DNA from: Hydrogenovibrio thermophilus | Lineage (GTDB): Bacteria > Pseudomonadota > Gammaproteobacteria > Thiomicrospirales > Thiomicrospiraceae | NCBI RefSeq assembly: GCF_004028275.1 | Contig: NZ_CP035033.1 | Span: 1-64,000 of the forward strand | Reading direction: 5' to 3' | Length of the DNA stretch: 64,000 nucleotides | Shown here: positions 44,781 through 55,678 of the stretch, in pieces | Numbering within the stretch: position 1 is the stretch's first letter | How the letters are laid out: every line of letters starts with the position of its first letter | Made by a program: the position numbers and the translations under genes | Notes under the pieces: generated by a model | What the model saw: only the letters and a program-made list of their open reading frames with translations | What the model was told of the DNA's origin: nothing | Database searches by the model: none

Positions 44781-45155
44781 TTACTCTCCAAATGTCATTT
44801 GTTCGATTTTACGACGGTCGCGCTTGGTCGGCCGCCCCTTGCCTCTTTCGCGATACCCGGCCAAGGCCATTTGCGGTGGTGGCGTTTTTTGATTCAGCAT
44901 TTCGTGATCGATACGATACAGCGTTTCCGCCACTTGCGCGGAGCCACGCTTATCCGATACCTGCAGCACCGTCACCTCAACCTTACGATGCGGTTGGGTG
45001 ATTTTCAGAACATCGCCTTCGGACACCGTTTTGCTGGGTTTGGGCTTACTGCCGTTCAACTCGATCTTGCCGCCTTTTACCGCATCCAGCGCTACGCCGC
45101 GTGTTTTGAAAAAGCGTGCCGCCCACAACCACTTATCGACCCGAACCTTTTCCAT
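44781..45155 (-). CDS. hslR: Hsp15-like S4-domain RNA-binding protein
   Basis: Hsp15 binds stalled 50S subunits carrying nascent chains and helps recycle them. The 124-residue product has an N-terminal S4 domain (VRVDKWLWAARFFKTRGVA, GGKIELNGSKPKPSKTVSEGD) and a basic tail (RERGKGRPTKRDRRKIEQ). Length and both ends fit HslR. It is 3 bp from hemF on the same strand. Confidence 0.88.
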   Translation of the reverse strand: MEKVRVDKWLWAARFFKTRGVALDAVKGGKIELNGSKPKPSKTVSEGDVLKITQPHRKVEVTVLQVSDKRGSAQVAETLYRIDHEMLNQKTPPPQMALAGYRERGKGRPTKRDRRKIEQMTFGE

Positions 45156-45157
45156 AA

Positions 45158-46183
<1,026 letters not shown>

Positions 46184-46226
46184 TCACTTCTTTAAAATAT
46201 CCATTTCGTCGGATTGGAAAAAGCGC

Positions 46227-47084
46227 ATGAAAAAACGATATTTTTGGACTATCTCCTTACTGATACTGCCTTTGCTCGCCCTTATCGGTTGTAGCGCTCA
46301 GACCACCAAACAGGGGTCGGTCGGCATTGAGCGCCAGCAAATGCTATTGGTTTCCGAGCAGGAAATGCAACAGGGTGCCGACCAAGCCTATCGCGAAGTG
46401 CTGGCCGAAGCCGAGAAGAACCATGCGCTCAACACCGACCCTAAAGAGCTGAAGCGTTTACGAACCATTGCAAGCCGCTTGGTTCCACAAACCAAAATCT
46501 ACCGTGAAGATGCACCCGACTGGCAATGGGAGGTCAATTTGCTGAAATCCGACGAGCTAAACGCCTGGTGTATGCCGGGCGGGAAAATCGCCTTTTACAC
46601 CGGCATTATTGACACACTGCAACTGACCGATGACGAAATCGCCGCCATTATGGGGCACGAGATGGCCCATGCCTTACGGGAACACAGCCGGGAGCGTGCC
46701 TCTCAACAAATGGTCAGCCAAGCCGGTTTGACCGCTTTAAGCATCCTCACCGGCATCCAAGGCCCGGCGTTGGACGCCAGCAATCTGGTCATGCAAACCA
46801 CCTTCCTGTTACCGAACAGCCGCACCCATGAAACCGAAGCCGACCGCATGGGCGTGGAATTGGCGGCCCGCGCCGGATACGATCCGTATGCGGCCGTTTC
46901 CGTTTGGGAAAAAATGGGCAAACTCTCCAAGGATGCGCCGCCGGAATTTCTCAGCACCCACCCATCCAACGCCACCCGAGTGGACGATTTGAAAAAATAC
47001 GCCGCCATGGTCGAACCGCTGTATCAGCAGGCGAAAAAAAATCCACCCAAACCGGCCAAGATTGTTTCGCAACCGAACCCCTAA
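46227..47084 (+). CDS. M48-family metalloprotease lipoprotein
   Basis: The 285-residue product has a lipobox LIGC (Cys22) and the zinc site HEMAH (144-148) in IMGHEMAHALREHS, with the third ligand expected in HETEADRMG. It resembles LoiP (YggG) of E. coli, a periplasmic envelope protease. It is divergent from hemF and convergent with tsaC, which starts after an 11-bp gap. Confidence 0.87.
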   Translation: MKKRYFWTISLLILPLLALIGCSAQTTKQGSVGIERQQMLLVSEQEMQQGADQAYREVLAEAEKNHALNTDPKELKRLRTIASRLVPQTKIYREDAPDWQWEVNLLKSDELNAWCMPGGKIAFYTGIIDTLQLTDDEIAAIMGHEMAHALREHSRERASQQMVSQAGLTALSILTGIQGPALDASNLVMQTTFLLPNSRTHETEADRMGVELAARAGYDPYAAVSVWEKMGKLSKDAPPEFLSTHPSNATRVDDLKKYAAMVEPLYQQAKKNPPKPAKIVSQPNP

Positions 47085-47094
47085 CAAGCCCAGA

Positions 47095-47652
47095 TCAACG
47101 TAAACGGCGACCGGTTTCAGCCTCCCATATTTCGGACGGCGTTGCCGCGCCGCTGACCTGACCGATTAACACCGGCACCTCCGGAAACGCCGCCAAACAA
47201 GCCGCTTCACTCCGAATCGGCTCCTCACCGCTGACATTGGCACTGGTGGACACCAGTGGTCCACCCAAGGCATCGCACAAGGTTTGCACCTGCGGGTGTC
47301 GTGTCACCCGAATCGCCACGGTTTTCCGGCCACCGGTCACCCAATTCGGCACCATTGATTTGGCCGGCAGCACCCACGTCACCGCACGATCCGCCTGCCA
47401 GCTTTGCAACACCGATTCGCTCCAAGGGCATTCATAAAGCTCCGCAAGATCCGCCACCTGCTCCACTTGCGAGGCAATCAGAATAACGCCTTTTTCCAAA
47501 GGACGGCCTTTCAGAGCCAACAACCGTTGAAACGCGGTTTCATTGAACGGATCGCAGCCCAGACCATACACCGCCTCAGTCGGATAAGCCAACACCCCGC
47601 CGTTACGAACCCAATCGGCCGCTTCCGCCGCATTCAACCGTTTTTCCGTCAT
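47095..47652 (-). CDS. tsaC: Threonylcarbamoyl-AMP synthase TsaC
   Basis: TsaC makes threonylcarbamoyl-AMP from threonine, bicarbonate and ATP, the first step of t6A tRNA modification. The 185-residue product has GGVLAYPTEAVYGLGCDP, KGRPLEKGVILIAS, the TWVLPA segment and PLVSTSANVSGE, all typical of YrdC-type proteins. GGAG lies 8 bp before the ATG at 47652, favouring it over the in-frame ATG at 47667. Confidence 0.92.
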   Translation of the reverse strand: MTEKRLNAAEAADWVRNGGVLAYPTEAVYGLGCDPFNETAFQRLLALKGRPLEKGVILIASQVEQVADLAELYECPWSESVLQSWQADRAVTWVLPAKSMVPNWVTGGRKTVAIRVTRHPQVQTLCDALGGPLVSTSANVSGEEPIRSEAACLAAFPEVPVLIGQVSGAATPSEIWEAETGRRLR

Positions 47653-47865
47653 CTTGTCGCTCCACATTCACGCATCCGGCCATTTTAGCAAAGCCTCCGA
47701 CCAAAAACACGACCACCCCGAAAACACCCAGGCCTGATGAAAAGCGCTAGAGCACCTTAATTCGAAAAGACTGGGCAAAGCATGAAGGCCATTTCCGAAA
47801 CCCGGGTTTTGTGTTAACGTTATTCACATAACAATTCGATTCGACAGGCGCTTGGAGGAAAGGCT
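47653..47865. other. Region upstream of the HlyD/ABC operon
   Basis: This 213-bp gap has a one-mismatch palindrome, CCAGGCCTGA (47729-47738), and a DnaA-box match, TTATTCACA (47820-47828), 38 bp before the HlyD-like start. No other feature was recognised. Confidence 0.35.
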
Positions 47866-48918
47866 GTGACAAACATGAAAAAACGCATTCTATTGGGTGT
47901 CGTCATTCTGGTTATCCTGTCGGTTTCCGGCTGGTATTTCCTGCAAAAACCCGCCGCTCAAACACCCGGTCAACTGACACTTTATGGCAATGTCGATTTA
48001 CGCCAGGTCAATCTCGCTTTTCAGGTCACCGGGCAGATTGAACGCATGCAAGTCACCGAAGGCACCCATGTCAAGCCCGGTCAAGAACTGGCCTGTGTCG
48101 ATCAAACTCGTTACCAAGCCAAGCTGGAACTGGCCCAAGCCAATGTCGCGGCCCTTCAAGCTCATCTCGACAAACTCATCGCGGGCAATCGCCCTCAGGA
48201 AATCGCCCAAGCCAAAAACACCTATCTCGCCACGCAAAGCGAAGCCAAGCAAGCCTATAAAACCTACGAACGCTTGAAAGCCCTGTTACCGAAAAAACTC
48301 GCGTCACAGGAAGACGTCGATAACGCCGAAGCCAAGGCCAAGGCCCTGCGTCATCAAGAAAAAGCCACCTATGAAGCTTGGCAGGTCGCCATTCTCGGCG
48401 CTCGCGACGAAGACATCGCCCAAGTGCGGGCTCAAATCGCGCAAGCCAAGGCCGAAGTCAAACTGGCGGAAAAAAACCTCACCGATACCCAGCTACTTTC
48501 CCCCATTGACGGCATCGTCCGCGACCGGGTACTGGAACCGGGCGATCTCGCTCAGCCGCAACAAACCGTCATGACGCTGGCCCTCAACAGCCCGAAATGG
48601 GTGCGCGCTTACGTGTCCGAAACCGCCCTCGGACAACTCAAACTCGGCCAGCCGGCTCGCGTCCGAACCGACAGCTACCCCGACAAAGATTACTCCGGCT
48701 GGATCGGTTACATCTCACCGACCGCCGAATTCACCCCGAAAACAGTGCAAACCGAAGAACTGCGCACTCAGTTGGTCTACCAGGTTCGCGTCTTCACCTG
48801 CGATCCGGACAGCGAACTCCGCCTCGGGATGCCGGCCACCGTCTCCCTCGACCTCCACACCCGGCCATTGAAGAACCCGCAATGCGACGCGCCATCGGAT
48901 CACCTGGCGGATAACTAA
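47866..48918 (+). CDS. HlyD-family periplasmic adaptor
   Basis: The 350-residue product has an N-terminal membrane anchor (about 5-24), a split lipoyl-like domain (QVTEGTHVKPGQELACVD ... LLSPIDGIVRDRVLEPGDLA) around a helical hairpin rich in Gln, Ala and Lys, and a beta-barrel. It links the ABC pump encoded next to an outer-membrane channel. GGAGGA precedes the GTG at 47866; the ATG at 47875 is the alternative. With the next three genes it resembles the E. coli yhiI-rbbA-yhhJ arrangement. Confidence 0.87.
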   Translation: MTNMKKRILLGVVILVILSVSGWYFLQKPAAQTPGQLTLYGNVDLRQVNLAFQVTGQIERMQVTEGTHVKPGQELACVDQTRYQAKLELAQANVAALQAHLDKLIAGNRPQEIAQAKNTYLATQSEAKQAYKTYERLKALLPKKLASQEDVDNAEAKAKALRHQEKATYEAWQVAILGARDEDIAQVRAQIAQAKAEVKLAEKNLTDTQLLSPIDGIVRDRVLEPGDLAQPQQTVMTLALNSPKWVRAYVSETALGQLKLGQPARVRTDSYPDKDYSGWIGYISPTAEFTPKTVQTEELRTQLVYQVRVFTCDPDSELRLGMPATVSLDLHTRPLKNPQCDAPSDHLADN

Positions 48919-48923
48919 GCATC

Positions 48924-50726
48924 ATGCTGATGGATTCGGCCACCCCCTTATCGATTGAAAACGTCAGCAAGGCGTTCGTACTACCGAATCGCCGAGTGCA
49001 AGCCCTTGACGATGTCACCTTTCACATCGAACCCGGCCAAGTCACCGGTTTGATCGGCGTGGATGCCGCGGGAAAAACCACCCTGATGCGTTTGATTGCC
49101 GGGTTGCTGACACTGGATGCCGGACGCATCAACGTCCTCGGTTACGATGTCACCGAATCGCCGCTCGCCATTCAATCCGCCATCGGTTACATGCCGCAAC
49201 AATTCGGCCTCTATCAAGACCTCACCGTCCTCGAAAACCTCCAACTGTATGCCGACTTGCAAGCCTTACCACCCGACCAACGTGACGCCCGGTTCGACCA
49301 ACTTCTCAACATGACCGGGATGGCACCTTTTCGGGTCCGTTTGGCTGGCAAACTCTCCGGCGGCATGAAACAGAAGCTCGGTCTGGCCTGCACCCTGTTG
49401 AAATCGCCGGATTTACTGTTATTGGACGAACCGACCGTCGGCGTCGACCCGGTTTCGCGCCGTGAGCTCTGGGAAATCGTCTATCGAGCCGTAGAAGAAA
49501 ACGGCATGAGCGTTCTGCTCAGCACTGCCTATCTCGACGAGGCCGAGCGCTGCCGTGACATCAAACTGTTACACGAAGGTCGCCTGCTGTCGGAAGGACC
49601 GCCCGACCAGTTCACCCAACCGCTCCAAAACCGAACCTTTCTGGTCAGCAGCAATTCGGACTGCCCCAAACGGCAATTGAAAAAGCAACTCAGCCACCAA
49701 CCCGGCGTGCGCGATGCCTTGATTTTCGGCGAGACGGTCCGCATTCTCACCGCCGACGCTCAACCCGAACCGGATACATTGCTTGCACCACTGAATTGCC
49801 CGAACGCCGACTTGCGCATCGAGCCGGTTGATCCACGTTTTGAGGATGCCTTTGTCGATCAACTCAGCCAGCAGGACGACACCGTTGCCGAACCCTCGCA
49901 ACCGATGGAAACCGCCGAGTCGACGCCCGACGATGACAAGGCCCCATCTTCCGATCCCGCCATTGATGTCGAAAACCTGGTGTGTCGCTTCGGCGATTTC
50001 GTCGCGGTCGACCACCTGTCGTTTCGAGTGCAACGCGGTGAAATCTTCGGCTTGCTGGGCGCCAACGGGGCCGGAAAGACCACCACCTTCCGCATGCTGT
50101 GCGGGCTGCTGCCCGCCACCGAAGGCCATTTACACGTCGCCGGGCTCAACCTGCGCAAAGCCCGCGCTCAAGCTCGGGCCCGGCTGGGGTATATGTCACA
50201 GAAGTTCTCGCTTTACGGTGTAATGACCGTGGCCCAAAACCTCAACTTTTACAGCAAAGTTTACGGCTTGAGCGGGCGACGCCGCCGGGAACGCATCGAT
50301 TGGGCCATCGAAATGTTCGAACTGGAAACCTACCTAAACCAGACCAGCCACGACCTGCCGCTCGGCTTCAAGCAACGCCTGGCCATGGCTTGTGCCCTAA
50401 TGCACGAGCCGGACATTCTGTTTCTGGACGAACCGACTTCCGGCGTCGACCCGATGGGACGACGGGATTTCTGGAACAAAATCAATGCGCTGGCCGAACA
50501 GGGCGTGACCATAATGGTCACCACCCATTTCATGGAAGAAGCGGAATACTGCGACCGGATGGCGATTATGGCCAGCGGCCAAATTCTCGCCATCGGTTCA
50601 CCGGCCGACATCAAACAAAACGCCGGTCAAACCGATATGGAAGAGGCCTTTATCCACATTATCGAACAGCAAAAAACCGAGCCGACAGCGTCTCGCCAGC
50701 CTCAGAATTCGGAGGCCGTCGGATGA
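48924..50726 (+). CDS. ABC transporter with two fused ATP-binding domains
   Basis: The 600-residue product contains two nucleotide-binding domains. The first (about 10-230) has Walker A GVDAAGKTTLMRL, signature LSGGMKQKL and LLLLDEPTVGVDP; the second (about 345-570) has GANGAGKTTTFRM, LPLGFKQRL and ILFLDEPTSGVDP. The acidic, Pro-rich linker (about 310-345) has no fold visible. It resembles the ATPase half of RbbA but lacks the fused permease; two separate permeases follow. Exported substrate unknown, likely drugs or lipophilic compounds. Confidence 0.9.
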   Translation: MLMDSATPLSIENVSKAFVLPNRRVQALDDVTFHIEPGQVTGLIGVDAAGKTTLMRLIAGLLTLDAGRINVLGYDVTESPLAIQSAIGYMPQQFGLYQDLTVLENLQLYADLQALPPDQRDARFDQLLNMTGMAPFRVRLAGKLSGGMKQKLGLACTLLKSPDLLLLDEPTVGVDPVSRRELWEIVYRAVEENGMSVLLSTAYLDEAERCRDIKLLHEGRLLSEGPPDQFTQPLQNRTFLVSSNSDCPKRQLKKQLSHQPGVRDALIFGETVRILTADAQPEPDTLLAPLNCPNADLRIEPVDPRFEDAFVDQLSQQDDTVAEPSQPMETAESTPDDDKAPSSDPAIDVENLVCRFGDFVAVDHLSFRVQRGEIFGLLGANGAGKTTTFRMLCGLLPATEGHLHVAGLNLRKARAQARARLGYMSQKFSLYGVMTVAQNLNFYSKVYGLSGRRRRERIDWAIEMFELETYLNQTSHDLPLGFKQRLAMACALMHEPDILFLDEPTSGVDPMGRRDFWNKINALAEQGVTIMVTTHFMEEAEYCDRMAIMASGQILAIGSPADIKQNAGQTDMEEAFIHIIEQQKTEPTASRQPQNSEAVG

Positions 50727-51859
50727 GTGCGACAACACGTCAAGCCCGCTGGATGCGTATTCGGGGGTTAATTCGCAAGGAATTTCTACAAATCATCCGC
50801 GACCCGAGCAGCATCAGCATCGCCTTTATTCTGCCGATTATCCTGTTGCTGATTTTCGGTTACGGTGTCAACCTTGATGCCAAGCACATCAAGCTCGGCG
50901 TCGTCCAACAACAACCCTCGGTGGAGTCCCAGAGTTTCGTCAGCCGCTTCCACCGTTCGGAATATTTCAACACCCGCAATTACCTGACCGTCAACGACGG
51001 CCAGAACGCCATGCAGACCGGCGACATCCAAGCCCTGTTGATTCTCAAAAGCAATTTCGCGCGGGAGTTCCACCAAACCGACGCCGCACCGGTGCAATTG
51101 CTGGTCAATGGGGTGGATTCCAACACCGCCAACCTCATCAACGGTTATGTGCAGGGCACCTGGGCGGAGTGGCTGATCGCTTACGGCGACGCGCGCGGCA
51201 TCGAATTCAGCCAGCCGGTGGAACAACTCACCCGTATCTGGTTCAACAGTGAGATTAACAGCCGCTATTTTCTGGTGCCGGGCTTGATTGCCATCATCAT
51301 GACGCTGATCGGCGCTTTGTTGACCTCGCTGGTCATCGCCCGCGAATGGGAGCGCGGCACCATGGAAGCCTTGCTGGTCACGCCCGTATCGATTCAAGAG
51401 CTGTTGCTAAGCAAGGTCATTCCGTATTTCGTGCTGGGCATGGGCGGCATGCTGCTTAGTTTGGTGATGGCGCTGTTCCTGTTCGAAGTACCGTTACGCG
51501 GCGCTTTGGCCTGGCTGCTGCTGAGCTCGGCGGTGTTTCTGTGGGTGGCGCTGTCAATGGGCATCCTCATCTCCACCGTCGGTAAAACCCAGTTCGTCGC
51601 CGGGCAAATCGCCATCATCGTCACCTTTTTGCCCGCCTTTCTGTTGTCCGGTTTTATTTTCGACATCGGCAGTACCCCCCTGTTCATCCAATGGGTCACG
51701 CACATCGTCCCGGCACGTTACTTCGTGGCCTTGCTGCAAACCGAATTCCTCGCCGGGGACATTTTATGGGTGATTCTGCCCAATCTCGCCGCTTTGGTTT
51801 TAATGGGATTGGTTTTAACGCTGATTGTGTTGAAAAAATCCTATAAGAGGTTGGACTGA
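50723..51859 (+). CDS. ABC-2-type exporter permease, first
   Basis: The 378-residue product has an N-terminal helix after a KEFLQIIRDPSS motif (about 25-45), a periplasmic domain (about 48-180) and five or six C-terminal helices, with the ABC-2 EWERGTMEALLVTP motif around 210. The ATG at 50723 overlaps the ATPase stop and has GGAGG upstream; a long in-frame extension to 50099 would run inside the ATPase gene and is not real. It forms a heterodimer with the next product. Confidence 0.9.
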   Translation: MSATTRQARWMRIRGLIRKEFLQIIRDPSSISIAFILPIILLLIFGYGVNLDAKHIKLGVVQQQPSVESQSFVSRFHRSEYFNTRNYLTVNDGQNAMQTGDIQALLILKSNFAREFHQTDAAPVQLLVNGVDSNTANLINGYVQGTWAEWLIAYGDARGIEFSQPVEQLTRIWFNSEINSRYFLVPGLIAIIMTLIGALLTSLVIAREWERGTMEALLVTPVSIQELLLSKVIPYFVLGMGGMLLSLVMALFLFEVPLRGALAWLLLSSAVFLWVALSMGILISTVGKTQFVAGQIAIIVTFLPAFLLSGFIFDIGSTPLFIQWVTHIVPARYFVALLQTEFLAGDILWVILPNLAALVLMGLVLTLIVLKKSYKRLD

Positions 51860-52980
51860 TGGCTTGGTTATCCTGGGCCCGCATCTGGGCGTTGTCCCTA
51901 AAAGAATTCAGCGTGCTGTTTCAAGACAAACGCACCCGCTTCGTAGTCATTGGACCGCCGCTGATTCAGCTGTTCGTCTTCGGTTACGCCGCCACCTTCG
52001 ATTTGAAACAGGCGCCGGTGGCCATTTTTAACCAGGACCAAGGTATGGTGTCGCAGGAAATTATCGGTCATCTGGCCGGTTCCGACACCTTTGAAATCGT
52101 CGCCCACCTCCACAGCAATCGCGAAGTGCCGGACATTATCGACCGCAAACAAGCCATGATTGTGGTCAGTTTTCCGAGCGATTTTTCTTCCCGCCTGATG
52201 AGCACCGGAAAAACGCAAATGCAAGTAATCGTCGATGGCCGAAACTCCAACACCGCCTTGCTGGCCCAAAACGATGTCGCCCAGGTGGTGGAAGCTTTCA
52301 ACCAAGATTGGGCCGAGCGTCATGATCTGCCCAATCCACCGATTGCTCTGGTGCCCCGCAACTGGTTCAACGAAAACCTGGAAAGCAATTGGTTTTTCGT
52401 GCCCGGTATCGTGGGCTTGATTGTATTGGTGGTATCCTTGCTGGTCACCGCCTTGTCGGTGGCACGGGAACGCGAGGAAGGCACCTTCGACCAACTGTTG
52501 GTCACCCCCGCCTTGCCGGTGGAAATTCTCATCGGCAAATCCCTGCCCGGTTTGCTCATCGGTCTGTTTGAAAGCAACGTCATCGTCCTGCTCGCCATCT
52601 TCTGGTTCGATGTGCCCTTCCGCGGCGATTACCTGCTGTTACAGTTCGCGCTGTTCTTCTTCATCCTGTCGGCCATCGGCATCGGACTGATGATTTCGTC
52701 CTTCTCCACCACTCAACAGCAGGCCTTATTGGGCGCCTTTATGTTCATGGTTCCGGCGGTCATTCTGTCCGGATTCGCCACGCCGATCGAAAACATGCCG
52801 GACGTGATTCAGTGGCTGACGTACCTCGACCCGATGCGCTATTTCCTCGTCGTGGTGCGCGGTGTTTTCCTGCAGGATATGTCTTTTGACAGCCTCTGGC
52901 CGCAAATCTGGCCAATGATGATCATCGCGCTGGTCACGCTGTCGATGGCCGGCTGGTTGTTTAGACATCGCACCGATTGA
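51859..52980 (+). CDS. ABC-2-type exporter permease, second
   Basis: The 373-residue product has the same layout as its neighbour: LKEFSVLFQDKRTRF, a helix at about 28-48, a periplasmic domain, and a helix bundle from about 175 with AREREEGTFDQLLVTP. Its start shares one base with the previous stop (TGATG), so the four genes from 47866 are a tightly coupled operon. Confidence 0.9.
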   Translation: MAWLSWARIWALSLKEFSVLFQDKRTRFVVIGPPLIQLFVFGYAATFDLKQAPVAIFNQDQGMVSQEIIGHLAGSDTFEIVAHLHSNREVPDIIDRKQAMIVVSFPSDFSSRLMSTGKTQMQVIVDGRNSNTALLAQNDVAQVVEAFNQDWAERHDLPNPPIALVPRNWFNENLESNWFFVPGIVGLIVLVVSLLVTALSVAREREEGTFDQLLVTPALPVEILIGKSLPGLLIGLFESNVIVLLAIFWFDVPFRGDYLLLQFALFFFILSAIGIGLMISSFSTTQQQALLGAFMFMVPAVILSGFATPIENMPDVIQWLTYLDPMRYFLVVVRGVFLQDMSFDSLWPQIWPMMIIALVTLSMAGWLFRHRTD

Positions 52981-53067
52981 TGTGGTAAATTGGTCTCGAT
53001 TCCACGGCACTCGAGATAAAAACGAAATAAAAAACCTTCAGGCCAACAGGCAAAACAATAAAAACCG

Positions 53068-53077
53068 CCAGGCCTGG
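53068..53077. repeat. Palindrome copy after the ABC exporter operon
   Basis: CCAGGCCTGG with one further matching base pair on each side (G and C), giving 12 bp. It lies between the exporter operon and the deacetylase gene. No T-run follows. Confidence 0.5.
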
Positions 53078-53125
53078 CAACTTGCGAGTCACAACACAAC
53101 TAAACGGTGATTGAGGAGTCACATC

Positions 53126-54289
53126 ATGCCAAACCCGCCCCGAAAATCGAAACGCCTTTTATCGCACCCAATCGGGTATGGATTGATGTTATTGGCTGGG
53201 GTGATAATCGTCGGCTTAATCACCTGGCCGCCGCAACCGCCGGAAGCCTCCTCAGCGCCGGTGGCGGCCACAGCACCACCAGCACCGGCAGCGGTGGATA
53301 ACAGCGCGGTAATTCTGATTTACCACCATTTCGGCAAAGATTCCGTGCCCAGCACCAATATCCGTTTGGCGCAATTTGACGACCAACTCGATTATCTGGC
53401 GGAAAACGATTTCCATGTCTGGTCACTGTCCCAACTGGTCACGGCGTTCCAAAACCAAACGCCGATTCCCGACAAAACCGTGGTGTTTACCGTAGACGAC
53501 GCCTGGATCAGCGTTTATCAGGAAGCGATTCCCCGTTTCAAAGCCCGCGGCTGGCCGATGACGGTGTTCGTCAATACCGACGCCATCGACCAAGGCTATC
53601 GCTCCAGCATGACTTGGGAACAAATGCGCGAAGTGCAGGGCGACGGCATCGAGTTCGTCAACCATTCCCGTTCCCACGACCCGCTGATTCGTCGAACCGA
53701 CGAATCCGACCAGGCCTGGCGAAAACGGGTTCGCGAGGAAGTCAGTGGCGCACAACAACGTTTACAGGCCGAACTGGGCGCCGAGACCAACCAGACCCAA
53801 TTGCTGTCCTATCCCTATGGCGAATTTTCCGAAGCCCTCGCCAATCTGGTCAAAGAAATGGGCTATGTCGGCATCGCCCAAAATTCCGGCGCCGTCAACC
53901 GCCACTCCGACTTACGCGCCTTGATGCGTTTTCCGATGAGCGAAGCTTTTGCCGATATGGAAGCCTTTAAACAAAAGGTCAACGCGGTGGTTCTGCCGGT
54001 GGAAAACATTGACCCTTTCGACCCGATTATCCGTGATAACCCGCCACACTTGACGCTGTCGTTCACGGAACCGCCCGGCCGCAACATCCAATGCTTCAAC
54101 CCGCAAGGCGATCGCTTGCAACAGCAATGGCTGGACGACACCACTCTGGAAATCTGGGACGAAAACCCGATTCCACCGCCCCGCAGCCGCTACGCTTGCA
54201 CCCAACCCACCCAAGACGGACGCTGGCGCTGGTTCAGTCACAGCTGGGTGGTGCCCAAAGCCGCTTCTTCCGGGCTTCAGGACGATTAA
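53126..54289 (+). CDS. Polysaccharide deacetylase-family protein
   Basis: The 387-residue product has a basic N terminus and one membrane anchor (about 15-35), a Pro/Ala linker, then a NodB-type domain (about 55-270): VILIYHHFG, VVFTVDDAWISVY in the place of the TFDDG motif, and FVNHSRSHDP with the metal-binding HxxxH. The C-terminal ~90 residues form an extra beta domain. The Asp-Asp-Ala variant is seen in PgaB-like relatives. It likely acts on an extracellular polysaccharide. GAGGAG before the ATG decides the start. A CCAGGCCTGG copy (53710-53719) encodes Gln-Ala-Trp. Confidence 0.83.
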   Translation: MPNPPRKSKRLLSHPIGYGLMLLAGVIIVGLITWPPQPPEASSAPVAATAPPAPAAVDNSAVILIYHHFGKDSVPSTNIRLAQFDDQLDYLAENDFHVWSLSQLVTAFQNQTPIPDKTVVFTVDDAWISVYQEAIPRFKARGWPMTVFVNTDAIDQGYRSSMTWEQMREVQGDGIEFVNHSRSHDPLIRRTDESDQAWRKRVREEVSGAQQRLQAELGAETNQTQLLSYPYGEFSEALANLVKEMGYVGIAQNSGAVNRHSDLRALMRFPMSEAFADMEAFKQKVNAVVLPVENIDPFDPIIRDNPPHLTLSFTEPPGRNIQCFNPQGDRLQQQWLDDTTLEIWDENPIPPPRSRYACTQPTQDGRWRWFSHSWVVPKAASSGLQDD

Positions 54290-54382
54290 ACGGTGTTATT
54301 TCAAAAAGTTACCCTATTTTTACGTAGATACGCTAAAATGGATTGTTACTGATTTTTACAAACCCGAAACCTCGATAACCCC

Positions 54383-55642
54383 ATGACGCGAAAAAAGTTT
54401 TTCAATGCGGACAACCTACTGATCGCCATCGCTTTGACGTCGATTATCGTATTGGTTTTCACACTGGTTTCGGTGTCCAAAAAAATGACCACGGAAACCC
54501 TCGATGAGGCGTCCCATGTCATCAACACCCAATATCAAAAACTGCATAACCTGCTCAACCTGCAACTCTACGGCCAGAAACGCAATATCAACCTCAGCCT
54601 GATGCTGTTGCTGGACGATGCTTTCGCCAGAGACGAAGCGATGATGGCGTTTTATCAGGACGGCTCCAACTATGTCAAATACCGTGACCAGCTGGCCAAA
54701 CTCATCGGCCAGAACGAACAGGAATGGTATCAAGGCATTCAATCCCTCGCCCGAGCGGCCGACCCGTTACAGGAATCCATCGCCGAACTGGCGCTGGAAG
54801 GGCAAATCGAAAAAGGTAAGGACATTCTCGCCAACGAAGGCATGCAGCAGCTGTCGGAATTCGGCCAACGCATCAATGACTTTTCACGCTTTCAGTCCCA
54901 GCAAACCCAAAAACTCATTTCGCAATCGCGCCGCAACATCGACCAAACCATGCACCAAATCGTGCTGGTCGCCACGTTGCTGGTGCTGGTAAGCTTTTTC
55001 TTCGCTTACCTGATGGCACGGCGCTTCCATATGATGAACCTGCGCCTCAAAGTGGCCAACGATTCCTTGGAGAAAAAAGTCAAACACCGCACCCAGCGCT
55101 TGACCGAAGCTCAATCCGACCTGCTGGAAAAAAACCGGATATTGGAACGTCTCTCCACCACCGATGCCTTGACCCAATTGCATAACCGCCTGAAAATCGA
55201 ACGCATACTGGAAACCCTGCAAACCCGTTACGAAACCAATCAACGGCTCTACACCATCCTGTTCATCGACATCGATTTTTTCAAAAGCATCAACGACTCC
55301 TTCGGCCATCACTCCGGCGATTTGGTGCTGAAAGACATGGCACGCTGCCTGCGCAACACCTTTACCGAAAAAAGCCACATCGGCCGTTGGGGCGGCGAAG
55401 AGTTCATCGTCATTCTCGAAGAAATCGATGCCCACCAGGCGGTTCTACTGGCGGAAGAATGCCGTCAAAAAGTCCAGGCCCACGAGTTTCCGGTCAGCCG
55501 CCCCATTACGGTCAGCATCGGCCTGGCCACCATCGAACACGGCGAAACCACCTCCGAAGTCATTCACTTGGCGGATATGGCGCTTTATGATTCCAAACAC
55601 GCCGGTCGCAACCGCGTAACCGTCTATTCCAAAGAGGCCTGA
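54383..55642 (+). CDS. Membrane diguanylate cyclase (GGDEF)
   Basis: This enzyme makes cyclic-di-GMP. The 419-residue product has a membrane helix (about 12-32), a helical periplasmic sensor of about 170 residues, a second helix (about 192-212), a short coiled linker and a GGDEF domain (about 255-415) with the active-site GRWGGEEFIV. The inhibitory RxxD I-site five residues upstream is absent (the sequence there reads EKSH). The nearby deacetylase suggests a biofilm link, which is inference. Confidence 0.9.
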   Translation: MTRKKFFNADNLLIAIALTSIIVLVFTLVSVSKKMTTETLDEASHVINTQYQKLHNLLNLQLYGQKRNINLSLMLLLDDAFARDEAMMAFYQDGSNYVKYRDQLAKLIGQNEQEWYQGIQSLARAADPLQESIAELALEGQIEKGKDILANEGMQQLSEFGQRINDFSRFQSQQTQKLISQSRRNIDQTMHQIVLVATLLVLVSFFFAYLMARRFHMMNLRLKVANDSLEKKVKHRTQRLTEAQSDLLEKNRILERLSTTDALTQLHNRLKIERILETLQTRYETNQRLYTILFIDIDFFKSINDSFGHHSGDLVLKDMARCLRNTFTEKSHIGRWGGEEFIVILEEIDAHQAVLLAEECRQKVQAHEFPVSRPITVSIGLATIEHGETTSEVIHLADMALYDSKHAGRNRVTVYSKEA

Positions 55643-55654
55643 CGTGCTTGACCC

Positions 55655-55678
55655 AAAACGCCCAGGCCTGGTCATTTT
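55655..55678. terminator. Palindrome terminator after the GGDEF gene
   Basis: CCAGGCCTGG (55662-55671) has AAAACGC on the left, as in the 24-bp elements, but the right arm is TCATTTT, so pairing is partial; a T-run follows. It lies 20 bp after the stop. Confidence 0.55.

Noticed and set aside
50099-50722. Upstream extension of the first ABC permease
   Set aside because: It would overlap the double-ATPase gene by over 600 bp; the ATG at 50723 has a ribosome site and couples to the ATPase stop.
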